Positions 1 to 6,304 of a DNA stretch of 7,857 nt are shown in pieces (the stretch's first letter is position 1; each line of letters begins with the position of its first letter). The DNA is from Candidatus Thorarchaeota archaeon (GTDB lineage Archaea > Asgardarchaeota > Thorarchaeia > Thorarchaeales > Thorarchaeaceae): contig JAHQWZ010000081.1 in NCBI GenBank assembly GCA_029856425.1, positions 1-7,857 on the forward strand, written 5' to 3'. The translations under genes and the position numbers were made by a program. The notes beneath the pieces were generated by a model, which was given only the letters and a program-made list of their open reading frames with translations, was not told the origin of the DNA and made no database searches.

Positions 1-90
1 TATTTCTAACTTGCAAAACCTACAAAACTTGATTCATTCTCAGCGGTATTGAATCCAGCTGCATACAAGGATTCCTTGAGAGGGAAATTC

Positions 91-1071
91 ATGACACATG
101 CTGTCAAGGCCGAGAACCTAACGAAGAAGTTTGGAGAATTTGTTGCAGTGGACCACATCAATTTCGAAGTTCAGCAAGGAGAGGTGTTTGGATTCCTTGG
201 ACCTAATGGTGCCGGAAAGACTACAACTACCAGGATGTTAACTGGTATTTCTACTCCAACAGAAGGAAATGCCGAGATCATGGGATACAATATTCAGACC
301 CAGGCATTTCAGGCAAAGGAGCAATTGGGAGTGGTCACGGACCTCTCCAATGTCTACAATGAATTGACAGCATGGGAGAATCTAATCTTCACAGCAAAAC
401 TATACGGTGTTCCCAAAGGGACACGTGCGGAGCGTGCTCAAGAGCTTTTGGAGAAGTTTGGGCTGTTTGATGTAAAGAACGAGAGTGTAAGTGACTTTTC
501 GGGAGGAATGAAGAGACGACTGACAATCGCAATGGCCTTAGTGAATGATGCCAAGGTGCTCTTCCTTGATGAGCCTACTGCAGCTCTAGATGTCCAGAGT
601 GTTAGAATAATACGACGCCTCATTCGTGAGCTGAATGCAACAGGGACAACAATATTCCTTACTACTCATAATATGAATGAGGCGAATGAACTGTGTGATA
701 GAGTGGCAATCATAAATCAGGGGAAGATTGGTGTGATTGACACCCCTGAGAATTTGAAACAAACCATAGAACGAGTACATTCACTTGAAGTGATCTTTGC
801 CGATCAACGACCCTCCCTAGTTGATGATTTGAAGACGCTTCAAGCTGTTCATGAAATTAAGAAAATTGGAGAGAAGGTCAGGCTCTATACTTTGAATCCT
901 CCAGCAGCCTTTTCAGATCTCTTCGATTTCATAGTTCAACATGATGAAAGAATTCTAAGCATTAACACCCTGAGCCCTAGTCTTGAAGATGTGTTTTTGG
1001 AATTAACTGGCGAGAGCATAGTAGAGCGGCCCAAACAGGGAAAAAGGGGCTCTAAGGCAGGAGGAAGATAA
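91..1071 (+). CDS. ABC-2 type exporter, ATP-binding subunit (DrrA/CcmA-like)
   Basis: This is the cytoplasmic ATPase of an ABC exporter; it powers the membrane protein encoded 1 base downstream. In the 326-residue product I see Walker A GPNGAGKT (37-44), signature FSGGM (136-140), Walker B VLFLDEPT (156-163), D-loop ALD (165-167) and the switch histidine H193. A roughly 95-residue C-terminal extension ends in SPSLEDVFLELTG, which is typical of the drug/antibiotic exporter (DrrA-like) subgroup. I chose ATG 91 because GAGAGGG lies 6 bases upstream and the ABC domain begins right after it. A TTG at 49 would add 14 unconserved residues. The usual Q-loop glutamine position appears to be Asp (D84, in GVVTD). 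The tail (after about 311) is basic, with several Lys/Arg. The exported substrate cannot be read from the sequence. No convincing promoter is visible in the first 90 bases. Confidence 0.95.
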   Translation: MTHAVKAENLTKKFGEFVAVDHINFEVQQGEVFGFLGPNGAGKTTTTRMLTGISTPTEGNAEIMGYNIQTQAFQAKEQLGVVTDLSNVYNELTAWENLIFTAKLYGVPKGTRAERAQELLEKFGLFDVKNESVSDFSGGMKRRLTIAMALVNDAKVLFLDEPTAALDVQSVRIIRRLIRELNATGTTIFLTTHNMNEANELCDRVAIINQGKIGVIDTPENLKQTIERVHSLEVIFADQRPSLVDDLKTLQAVHEIKKIGEKVRLYTLNPPAAFSDLFDFIVQHDERILSINTLSPSLEDVFLELTGESIVERPKQGKRGSKAGGR

Positions 1072-1072
1072 A
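1059..1072 (+). promoter_or_regulatory. Shine-Dalgarno site of the ABC permease gene, inside the ATPase 3' end
   Basis: GGAGG at 1060-1064 lies within the last codons of the ATPase gene, 8 bases before the permease ATG at 1073. The intergenic gap is a single base. This supports translational coupling and near-equal synthesis of the two subunits. Confidence 0.75.
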
Positions 1073-1843
1073 ATGAGTAATAATTCGGGGATTTTTGAGA
1101 GATTCAAGAAGGAATCGTCACGTGCGTGGGCAATCGGATGGAAGGACATTCGTGCATACTACATCTCACCGCCCACACTAATGTTCGGTGTGCTTTTCCC
1201 CTTTGCACTCTTCTTCACCTTTACAGTAGGTAGAAATCTTAGCATTGATGAGATGCTGCCAGTCTTATTCTCCCAGACTGTATTCTGGGCATCTTCCACC
1301 GTTGGCCCAGTTGTCATTCCACTCGAGAGAAGAATGAAGACATTCGATAGATACCTTAGTGCTCCAATGTCACTCATGTCAGTGATTTTAGGGAAATCCT
1401 TGGCCGGTATTTTCTTCGGCCTTCTGGTTTCAATACTCCCTCTCATAGTTGGGTTTGCACTGTTTCAAGTTTCGATCGTGAGCATAGTTCCCTTCCTACT
1501 TGGCATTATACTATCTTGCGTGGCTTTTGCAGCCATGGGCATAATGTTTGCCTCTTTTCCAACTAAGTCCGTTGGGAATATCATGATGCCGCTCAACTTT
1601 GTCCGCATCCCGTTGCTGTTCATAAGTGGTATTTTCATTCCAATATCCACACTGCCTCCTCTTGGTCAGGCGCTTGCAGTAATTTCACCACTGACCCATA
1701 CTCTGATTCTAATACGACAAGGCATGGGTGTTGAAACCAATACCTTACCAATGGAGGCTAGCATTTTCGCATTATTGGTGACAAGTGTGATCTTTCTTTA
1801 TGTCAGTAAGCAGTTTCACGAAATTAATAGGAAGAGAGAGTAG
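1073..1843 (+). CDS. ABC-2 type exporter, membrane subunit
   Basis: This is the integral membrane permease that partners the ATPase encoded immediately upstream. The 256-residue protein has a short amphipathic N-terminus and about six hydrophobic segments, near residues 35-53, 62-82, 108-131, 137-160, 172-192 and 228-245. These match the ABC2_membrane family layout. Family-like motifs are the charged stretch PLERRMKTFDRYLSAPMS (83-100) after helix 2, where AP-S is characteristic, and FISGIFIPISTLP (183-195) before the last extracellular segment. The length is normal for a single permease that works as a dimer with two ATPases. The start ATG follows a GGAGG site. The pair could export a drug, lipid or polysaccharide; nothing in the sequence decides which. 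Confidence 0.93.
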   Translation: MSNNSGIFERFKKESSRAWAIGWKDIRAYYISPPTLMFGVLFPFALFFTFTVGRNLSIDEMLPVLFSQTVFWASSTVGPVVIPLERRMKTFDRYLSAPMSLMSVILGKSLAGIFFGLLVSILPLIVGFALFQVSIVSIVPFLLGIILSCVAFAAMGIMFASFPTKSVGNIMMPLNFVRIPLLFISGIFIPISTLPPLGQALAVISPLTHTLILIRQGMGVETNTLPMEASIFALLVTSVIFLYVSKQFHEINRKRE

Positions 1844-1887
1844 TTGCAGCCTCACTGAAACAGACTTACAAATTGAAAATCCACCGA

Positions 1888-1908
1888 CGAATCCCGGCGA
1901 GCGTACCA
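1888..1908 (+). repeat. tRNA-3'-end-like element, copy 1
   Basis: This 21-base sequence starts with CGAATCCCGGCGA and ends in ACCA. It is identical to 3201-3221 at 19 of 21 positions. Read as tRNA it supplies part of the T-loop (CGAAT), a T-stem 3' strand (CCCGG), a 7-base acceptor 3' strand (CGAGCGT), discriminator A and CCA. No matching 5' acceptor strand (ACGCTCG) or T-stem 5' strand (CCGGG) lies upstream, so it is not a complete tRNA gene. It sits 45 bases after the permease stop, in the same orientation, and is followed by CTTTT. It could be an attachment-site remnant, a tRNA fragment or a 3'-UTR processing/termination element. Confidence 0.6.
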
Positions 1909-1994
1909 CTTTTGATTCCAGAACAATCCGAATAACGACAAATCGTAATCTTCCGAGCAGTCATATGCAAGATTGAAAAGGAAGTTGGCATCTA

Positions 1995-2033
1995 GTACCC
2001 CTTTGGCGAGTTGAGTTAGATGCAAAAGGGGAC
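1995..2033 (+). promoter_or_regulatory. possible hairpin around the start of the membrane-protein gene
   Basis: CCCCTTT (1998-2004) can pair with AAAGGGG (2025-2031), and GT/AC can extend the stem across one bulged A. The ATG at 2020 and its upstream region fall in the loop. If formed in RNA it could affect initiation, or it could mean that translation really starts further in, at 2053 or 2089. The pairing is seen directly; any role is inferred. Confidence 0.25.
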
Positions 2034-3138
2034 TTATGGACCCAGTTCTAAGATGCACCCTGTAGTAGCTTTGATTTCAAGGGCACCAATGAAAATCGGT
2101 TATACGATGATACTCGTGGGTGTATTGACTTATGTTGGTTTTTTTCTACTTTCGCTGCTAACAGGACAGACAACACAGGTCTTCTTCTCATTTATGCATC
2201 TGGTGCAGCTGGATTTTTCATTACTAATTACAGTTGGGCTCTTCTTCCTTTACAGTTACTATAGGACCTTGGACAAGAGGCTCAGAGAGATCCGTTATGT
2301 CTTTTTAATCGATGATGATGAATACGAGATGTATCTCGAGAATCTCACAAACAAGATGAGCAACGCGCGGGGCTTTTTGCTTGGCCTTCCATTTATGGCT
2401 CTAGCAATAGCTTCGATTTTCTTCTTCGTGATGCCAACAATGCCTAACGCTTTATTCCCTGTTGACCCATTGTCACCGATCTGGCTCTACCTATCCATAA
2501 TCGAGTTCAGCCTCATAATGCTTCCATTGTTCGGAGTGGCCATCTGGCTTGGTGTGGTAGTTATGTCGGTTTCAAAGGACATCGGACGAAAGCTGGAGAT
2601 TTCAGTGGAACCAATCTCCCCCGATCGTGCAGGCGGACTTGTTTCGTTCTCCGAGGTACTCTTGAGAGGCGTGTTCATGTTTTCTCTGTTGCTAATACTC
2701 TTGATTCCCCTCCTCGCTTATCTTGTGCACAATCTGAGCTCAAGTAGTCCCTTATTTGCATTGATTCCCACAACAGGATTAGCGTTAGCAATTTTGACCA
2801 TTTGCGTATTCTTTCTGGTCCCTCAATACTACATTCATAATATCCTAGAGGAAGAGAAGAAGAAACATTTGTCCCAAGTCAGTAGAGAGGTCAATGCGGT
2901 TCTGTCTAGCATCCGCGGCATTCTCTCATCCTCACCTACAAAGTCTGACATTCCATCTCAGCAGCTTACCCTTGTGAGTCTTCAACTCACTATGCTCTTT
3001 GAACAGGTGGAAAAGATGAAGACATGGCCCTCGACTCTGTGGATAGCCGCCAAAGCAATCAGCTCCCTTTTCCTCATTCTGCTAACATTCTTTGTCAATC
3101 AGCTGCTTCTGTCCTATATAGACTCAGTTATTGGATGA
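2020..3138 (+). CDS. polytopic membrane protein of unknown function
   Basis: I do not recognise a characterised family. The 372-residue product has about seven hydrophobic segments, near 28-48, 63-83, 118-139, 155-182, 215-237, 246-269 and 339-365. An acidic hydrophilic stretch lies near 96-107 (IDDDEYEMYLEN). A loop at 199-207 reads ISPDRAGGL just before the fifth helix. This PD-x-(A/G)GGL type of motif recalls uncharacterised prokaryotic membrane proteins, but that is recall only. Residues 275-335 are hydrophilic, begin with EEEKKK and may form helices or a coiled coil on one side of the membrane. No transport, enzyme or receptor motif is visible. The start is uncertain: ATG 2020 lacks a good Shine-Dalgarno, and ATGs at 2053 and 2089 are possible; 2089 sits just before helix 1. 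It appears monocistronic and is bracketed by the two tRNA-3'-like repeats. Confidence 0.85.
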   Translation: MQKGTYGPSSKMHPVVALISRAPMKIGYTMILVGVLTYVGFFLLSLLTGQTTQVFFSFMHLVQLDFSLLITVGLFFLYSYYRTLDKRLREIRYVFLIDDDEYEMYLENLTNKMSNARGFLLGLPFMALAIASIFFFVMPTMPNALFPVDPLSPIWLYLSIIEFSLIMLPLFGVAIWLGVVVMSVSKDIGRKLEISVEPISPDRAGGLVSFSEVLLRGVFMFSLLLILLIPLLAYLVHNLSSSSPLFALIPTTGLALAILTICVFFLVPQYYIHNILEEEKKKHLSQVSREVNAVLSSIRGILSSSPTKSDIPSQQLTLVSLQLTMLFEQVEKMKTWPSTLWIAAKAISSLFLILLTFFVNQLLLSYIDSVIG

Positions 3139-3200
3139 CCATCGGGATATTCATTCTCCTTCATTCTTCAATGGCCAGTCCAATCTTTGCAGCCCTGTTT

Positions 3201-3221
3201 CGAATCCCGGCGAACGCACCA
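3201..3221 (+). repeat. tRNA-3'-end-like element, copy 2
   Basis: This is the second copy of the 21-base element at 1888-1908, in the same orientation. It differs at two positions (G to A and T to C, both in the acceptor-like part). Here the full T-loop TTCGAAT (3199-3205) is present, followed by CCCGG, CGAACGC, A and CCA, which is the spacing of a real tRNA 3' end. The upstream strand CCTGT pairs only partly with CCCGG, and no GCGTTCG 5' acceptor strand is found upstream, so no full tRNA can be folded. It lies 63 bases after the stop of the membrane-protein gene and is followed by the pyrimidine-rich TTTCTTCT. Confidence 0.6.
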
Positions 3222-3261
3222 TTTCTTCTATATCAGTGAATAAAACAGCCCAGTTCACGCC

Positions 3262-3278
3262 GCTCAAGGTTTAAGTAC
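3262..3278 (+). promoter_or_regulatory. archaeal-type promoter (TATA box) for the phospholipase C transcript
   Basis: TTTAAGTA at 3270-3277 resembles an archaeal TATA box. Its centre is about 25 bases before the ATG at 3298, where archaeal transcription would be expected to start. This predicts either a leaderless small ORF at 3298 or a 5' leader of about 110 bases before the phospholipase start at 3408. Confidence 0.45.
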
Positions 3279-3297
3279 GGAAAAATCCAATATTCAA

Positions 3298-3435
3298 ATG
3301 ACTGTGGGAGAGTTAGCAATCAGTGCCGCCACCTCAATATCCCAATTCTTTGTCCTAGTTTTCCTAAGGTCTGCTCTCATAGTCAATCGTCTAATTGAGG
3401 AGAAGAAATGGAAGATTACAGACGCATACGTTTAG
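3298..3435 (+). CDS. candidate leaderless small ORF (45 codons) overlapping the phospholipase C start
   Basis: ATG 3298 opens a 45-codon frame ending at TAG 3433-3435. The frame overlaps the phospholipase start (3408) by 28 bases in another register. The peptide has a hydrophobic middle (ISQFFVLVFLRSALIV, about residues 14-29) and then a charged stretch (NRLIEEKKWK), so it could be a one-helix membrane peptide. Its ATG lies where transcription would start from the TATA box at 3270-3277. The phospholipase Shine-Dalgarno lies inside this frame, so translation of the two could be coupled. It may equally be a chance frame in a 5' leader. I do not recognise the peptide. Confidence 0.3.
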   Translation: MTVGELAISAATSISQFFVLVFLRSALIVNRLIEEKKWKITDAYV

Positions 3436-4838
3436 GCATAATGGTATCTGTTACCATTCTGATACTACTCATGACGGTCACTGTCACGCCTGTAGCTGCT
3501 TATGGCAACTCCAGTGGAGTTCGCTACGACAAGACGGGTAATGACCCTCATGATTGGATAACATTCCGAGCCATCAGCATTCTTAGCTCGGATGGATACT
3601 CAAAAATAAGCTCGGAAGCCAGCTCATACTTCGAGAAATTGCAGGAAGGGTCCTACGACGCAGACTGGGGAGAAGGAGTCATTGCAGATTTGCCTGTTGC
3701 CGCCAAGGGTCACTATTGTGATCCAACAACTGGCTTCGGCTTCAATCTGTTATTCCAAGGTGCAGGTAGCTATGCTCAGGGGTACTTTGACAAGGCTGTG
3801 GACCTTTACAAAGGGGGTAATAGGGAAGAAGCATATTACAATCTAGGAGCTGCAATCCATGTGCTCCAGGACCTCACAGTTCCCCATCATGCACACATCT
3901 GGGCTTGGGAGCAAGCGGGGCATGAAGACTATGAGAGATACATTAACGGAAAGGAAACATACATCAAAGGAATCAATGGTCCGGGCTACTATGACAAGGC
4001 CACTAGTGCAAGCGGCTGGGTTCGCTTCAATGCTGGGCAGAGTTATAGCTATCACACGTACGTGAACGGTGCCGCCAATTCGGGTAACAACAACTACTGG
4101 CATGCCGCAAGTAATCTCTTGCCCATAGCAGTGAAAACAACTGCTGGCTTTCTGCGCTTCTTCTATGAAGAGGCTAATCAGGGCAGGAGTGAGGCTCAGT
4201 TTTCAGGTTCATTATACAGCACGGGAACTTCCTACATTGGTTATGTCGATGTCCCCTTTGGCGATCATACTGTCGTACTAGTTGGCAACGAGCCCGGTGC
4301 AGACGTTGACCTCTATGTGAAATGGCATTCCACACCATCATACCCCTATGCAGCATCCAGCTTGACAGCTGATTCAATGGAGAAGGTAACAGTACGAGGA
4401 AAGGGCCGTCTTTACTTCAAGGTTTACTCATGGAAAGGCAGTAGCAATTGGAAGCTAGCTGTCATCTACGGAAGGGCTGACAGAGCAAACACAATCACCA
4501 ACTCACTTAGCTATTCTTCGGATCGCACAGACACGTTCAGCCTCAAAGGAGGTCAGTCAGAAGGCTATATGATTGGCTGGGCATTCTTAGCTGGACCTGA
4601 TGGTAACGACTTCGATCTATATGTACGATGGGAGAGAGCGCCTACAACATCTACATATTACGCCAGAGGTTACTCATCAAGACCCCAGGAGATATGCTAC
4701 GCTAGGTCACCCAAATACTCACCTTCAACTGGCTATCAGGTGAAAGGCTACGTCTACAATTACAACTACCTCTTCTATGTGATGGCTAGTGCTTACAGAG
4801 GCGCCGGTGACTACATGCTGCTGATTCTGATATTCTAG
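3408..4838 (+). CDS. secreted zinc-dependent phospholipase C with two C-terminal PPC-like domains
   Basis: This is a predicted extracellular phosphodiesterase that removes phospho-headgroups from phospholipids. The 476 residues begin with a signal peptide (hydrophobic 9-28, likely cleaved after VAA, residue 31). The catalytic domain (about 40-255) aligns by eye with Bacillus cereus PC-PLC. The trinuclear-zinc ligands are all present: H48 (in NDPHDW), D86 (ADW), H102 (GHY-DP), H151 and D155 (IHVLQD), H161 (VPHHAH), H172 and E176 (GHEDYE). The mature N-terminal Trp of bacterial enzymes is absent. Two beta-rich repeats follow (about 265-355 and 367-474), each with a DLYV(K/R)W motif (301-306, 403-408); they look like pre-peptidase C-terminal (PPC) domains and may bind surfaces. 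The GAGG site 7 bases before ATG 3408 supports the start. The phospholipase/S1-P1 fold makes nuclease activity a less likely alternative. Confidence 0.9.
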   Translation: MEDYRRIRLGIMVSVTILILLMTVTVTPVAAYGNSSGVRYDKTGNDPHDWITFRAISILSSDGYSKISSEASSYFEKLQEGSYDADWGEGVIADLPVAAKGHYCDPTTGFGFNLLFQGAGSYAQGYFDKAVDLYKGGNREEAYYNLGAAIHVLQDLTVPHHAHIWAWEQAGHEDYERYINGKETYIKGINGPGYYDKATSASGWVRFNAGQSYSYHTYVNGAANSGNNNYWHAASNLLPIAVKTTAGFLRFFYEEANQGRSEAQFSGSLYSTGTSYIGYVDVPFGDHTVVLVGNEPGADVDLYVKWHSTPSYPYAASSLTADSMEKVTVRGKGRLYFKVYSWKGSSNWKLAVIYGRADRANTITNSLSYSSDRTDTFSLKGGQSEGYMIGWAFLAGPDGNDFDLYVRWERAPTTSTYYARGYSSRPQEICYARSPKYSPSTGYQVKGYVYNYNYLFYVMASAYRGAGDYMLLILIF

Positions 4839-4857
4839 ATGGCTTCACGAGGTCAAT

Positions 4858-4925
4858 AGTTGGGGCGTAGCACTGCTAAACTAGCGAACTGTTGGCAAAA
4901 CATCGCTACCCCCAATTCTCTTTAT
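4858..4925 (+). terminator. structured T-rich 3' region after the phospholipase C gene, possible terminator
   Basis: An inverted repeat pairs 4858-4871 (AGTTGGGG-C-GTAGC, one bulged C and one G-T pair) with 4905-4917 (GCTACCCCCAATT), followed by TTCTCTTTAT. A competing inner hairpin pairs TAGCGA (4882-4887) plus TGTT (4890-4893) with AACA plus TCGCTA (4899-4908). The two folds share bases 4905-4908, so they cannot both form. The region starts 20 bases after the phospholipase stop. The role is inferred; archaeal termination depends mainly on the T-rich tract. Confidence 0.35.
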
Positions 4926-4964
4926 CGACCAGGGAGAAAAAGTCAAGGTTCCTGATTTGTGATG

Positions 4965-4983
4965 CCAAAGCTTAAACTATAAG
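4965..4983 (+). promoter_or_regulatory. archaeal-type promoter of the 80-residue protein gene
   Basis: The A/T-rich string CTTAAACTATAAG (4971-4983), preceded by CCAAAG (BRE-like), resembles an archaeal BRE/TATA unit. It predicts transcription starting near 5000-5005, a short leader, and the start codon at 5023. Confidence 0.5.
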
Positions 4984-5022
4984 TCGGATTAAAGGCATCT
5001 TGACATGGAGAGATGAGCAACA

Positions 5023-5265
5023 ATGATGAACAAGTTCCAAGATCTCATGAATGATAAAGTTCCAGTACAGCTGGTCGTAGATGCCATTACTGATAGAGCG
5101 CATCACAAAGTGGTCAAGGGCATAATTAAACTTGTCACGAGGAACTACGTCGAGGTTGGAAGGGTAGCTACAGGGGATGAGAAGTCCCAGTTTGGTACCG
5201 ATGAAGTTAGAGTCATAATCCCACTTGAGAAGATTGCCGAGGTTATTTACGCAAAAAGAGATTGA
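5023..5265 (+). CDS. small protein of unknown function, possibly Sm-like beta fold
   Basis: I do not recognise a named family. The 80-residue product has an N-terminal amphipathic stretch (KFQDLMNDKVPVQLVVDAITDR). The rest looks beta-rich: KVVKGIIKLVTRNYVEV (about 30-46), a loop, then a strand pair ending in VRVIIPLEKIAEVIYA (63-78). A G-xx-V-x-x-YVEV strand followed by an IPL-xKI-xx-V finish recalls small Sm-barrel-like proteins such as DUF2642, but this is only an impression. There is no cysteine, signal peptide or membrane segment, so it is probably cytoplasmic. GGAG at 5007-5010 is a somewhat distant Shine-Dalgarno (12 bases) for ATG 5023; the adjacent ATG 5026 is also possible. It has its own promoter and converges with the amidohydrolase gene, stops 19 bases apart. 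Confidence 0.75.
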   Translation: MMNKFQDLMNDKVPVQLVVDAITDRAHHKVVKGIIKLVTRNYVEVGRVATGDEKSQFGTDEVRVIIPLEKIAEVIYAKRD

Positions 5266-5284
5266 AGTACTTGCACCCTGCCGC

Positions 5285-6226
5285 TCATTTTGGTATGCCA
5301 TGAATTCTGACAGCGTTCTCCCAGTAGAGCTTGCTAAGGACTGAAACAGGCAGATCAAGCCCGTTAATGAACGTCCCACCAGAGTCTTTTGTGTCAGCAT
5401 CATCGAATGGCAGAGGCTTCTCTCGGACGTTTGTTTCCCATAGGAGCCTTTGAGCAAGATATCTCCCGGCAAAGTAATCCTGACTGCCCCTGTTTGTTGA
5501 CAAATCAGTGCCAAACATGACTCTGTCAGAGTATTTCGTCAGAAACCCACGCGCCTTGTTGACATCCTTGCTGAGCTCTCTTGCCATCCACCGTGAGGAT
5601 GCTGTATCAAGAATGACGTTCGAGAATCGGTCCAACCATTTGGCAAGATTCGAGAGGCGATGTATCTCCGGCTGAGAGCCGAAGTGCGGGAGCTGAAAGA
5701 CAAGGTGTGGATGACGTTCTATAACATTCTCAAGCTGAGCAAGACTTTCAGTCTTGGTGCCGTACTTCTTTTTGTCTTGATAGTGTAAATCATAGTATGT
5801 ATCGGGATCGGCAACATGGAGCAGAAGAGGAACGTTGTGATCCTCAAGGGCTTGAAAGATTGGATCTAGGCGTAGGTCATCAATCCTGAAATTGTCTGGG
5901 ACTTCTTGATAGTAGTCCCTCCAACGAGGACCGAACCACATCTTCGCTAGTCCGTAACCTTCCGACTTGATCCTCTCGATAACAGCGATCACTTTGTCAA
6001 CTTCGAAGTGTGCGACATCACTTAGAGATAGATATTTGGCAAAAACGAACCTTTTCGGGAATTGCTTCCTTATTGGTGTGAGATTGCCTTCTCCGTGTAC
6101 GATTGCAACCTGCGATGCAACCCGGAACTCCTCTTCTATCTGCACCATCTTGTAAAGGTCTTCAGTATGCCCTATGTGTGTGTGCGCGTCAAAAATGGGG
6201 CCGTTGTATTTCCAATCTTCCTTCAA
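5285..6226 (-). CDS. amidohydrolase, Amidohydro_2-type metal-dependent hydrolase
   Basis: This is a predicted cytoplasmic TIM-barrel hydrolase or decarboxylase of the amidohydrolase superfamily. In the 313-residue product the N-terminal metal motif is FDAHTHIG (H15, H17). Further likely metal or active-site residues are K95 (GLAKMW), H137 (LLLHVAD), H181 (LPHFGS) and D241 (MFGTDLS). The C-terminus has the family-typical YWENAVRIHGI (301-311). Relatives include uronate isomerase-like and aminocarboxymuconate decarboxylase-like enzymes; the substrate here is not readable. The start is TTG at 6226. No ATG or GTG lies between it and the in-frame stop at 6272-6274, and the first internal ATG would remove the DAHTH motif. 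No strong Shine-Dalgarno is seen, and a TATA-like GATATATTC at 6243-6251 would suit a nearly leaderless message. It is divergent from the DUF362 gene. Confidence 0.9.
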   Translation of the reverse strand: MKEDWKYNGPIFDAHTHIGHTEDLYKMVQIEEEFRVASQVAIVHGEGNLTPIRKQFPKRFVFAKYLSLSDVAHFEVDKVIAVIERIKSEGYGLAKMWFGPRWRDYYQEVPDNFRIDDLRLDPIFQALEDHNVPLLLHVADPDTYYDLHYQDKKKYGTKTESLAQLENVIERHPHLVFQLPHFGSQPEIHRLSNLAKWLDRFSNVILDTASSRWMARELSKDVNKARGFLTKYSDRVMFGTDLSTNRGSQDYFAGRYLAQRLLWETNVREKPLPFDDADTKDSGGTFINGLDLPVSVLSKLYWENAVRIHGIPK

Positions 6227-6242
6227 TGTGCACCAATTCTGC

Positions 6243-6263
6243 GAATATATCAGGTATTGAAAA
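6243..6263 (-). promoter_or_regulatory. candidate promoter of the amidohydrolase gene
   Basis: On the minus strand, TTTTCAATAC (6254-6263) and GATATATTC (6243-6251) are TATA-like. They lie 20-35 bases before the TTG start at 6226, so transcription would begin close to the start codon. Which box is used cannot be decided from sequence. Confidence 0.35.
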
Positions 6264-6304
6264 GCGATTCCCTATTGGCATCCCATGACTGATTGATTCG
6301 CATA

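Noticed and set aside
1820..1911. A complete tRNA gene ending at copy 1 of the repeat
   Set aside because: No 5' acceptor strand complementary to CGAGCGT and no T-stem partner for CCCGG are found at the expected distances, and no D-arm or anticodon arm can be drawn.
1935..1946. ACGA-CAAA-TCGT mini hairpin
   Set aside because: Four-base arms are expected by chance, and nothing around the site suggests a function.
1852..2058. A minus-strand 68-codon frame across the gap before the membrane-protein gene
   Set aside because: It runs through the repeat and overlaps the start of the membrane-protein gene. It has no recognisable motif or ribosome site and is best explained as chance.
3135..3239. 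A 34-codon hydrophobic frame starting at ATG 3135, overlapping the stop of the membrane-protein gene (ATGA)
   Set aside because: It has no separate Shine-Dalgarno and its second half runs through the tRNA-like repeat, which looks non-coding. Retained only as a remote possibility.
3843..4377. Several frames on both strands inside the phospholipase C gene
   Set aside because: They are shadows of a gene with conserved zinc ligands and domain motifs; none has family-like features.
4972..5514. A 180-codon minus-strand frame covering the small gene and the end of the amidohydrolase gene
   Set aside because: It overlaps the 80-residue gene antisense and lies in another register of the amidohydrolase gene, whose metal-site motifs prove the latter frame is the real one.
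6062..6292. Plus-strand Cys-rich frames opposite the amidohydrolase N-terminus
   Set aside because: They are antisense to the DAHTHIG metal motif region and have no ribosome site or recognisable domain.
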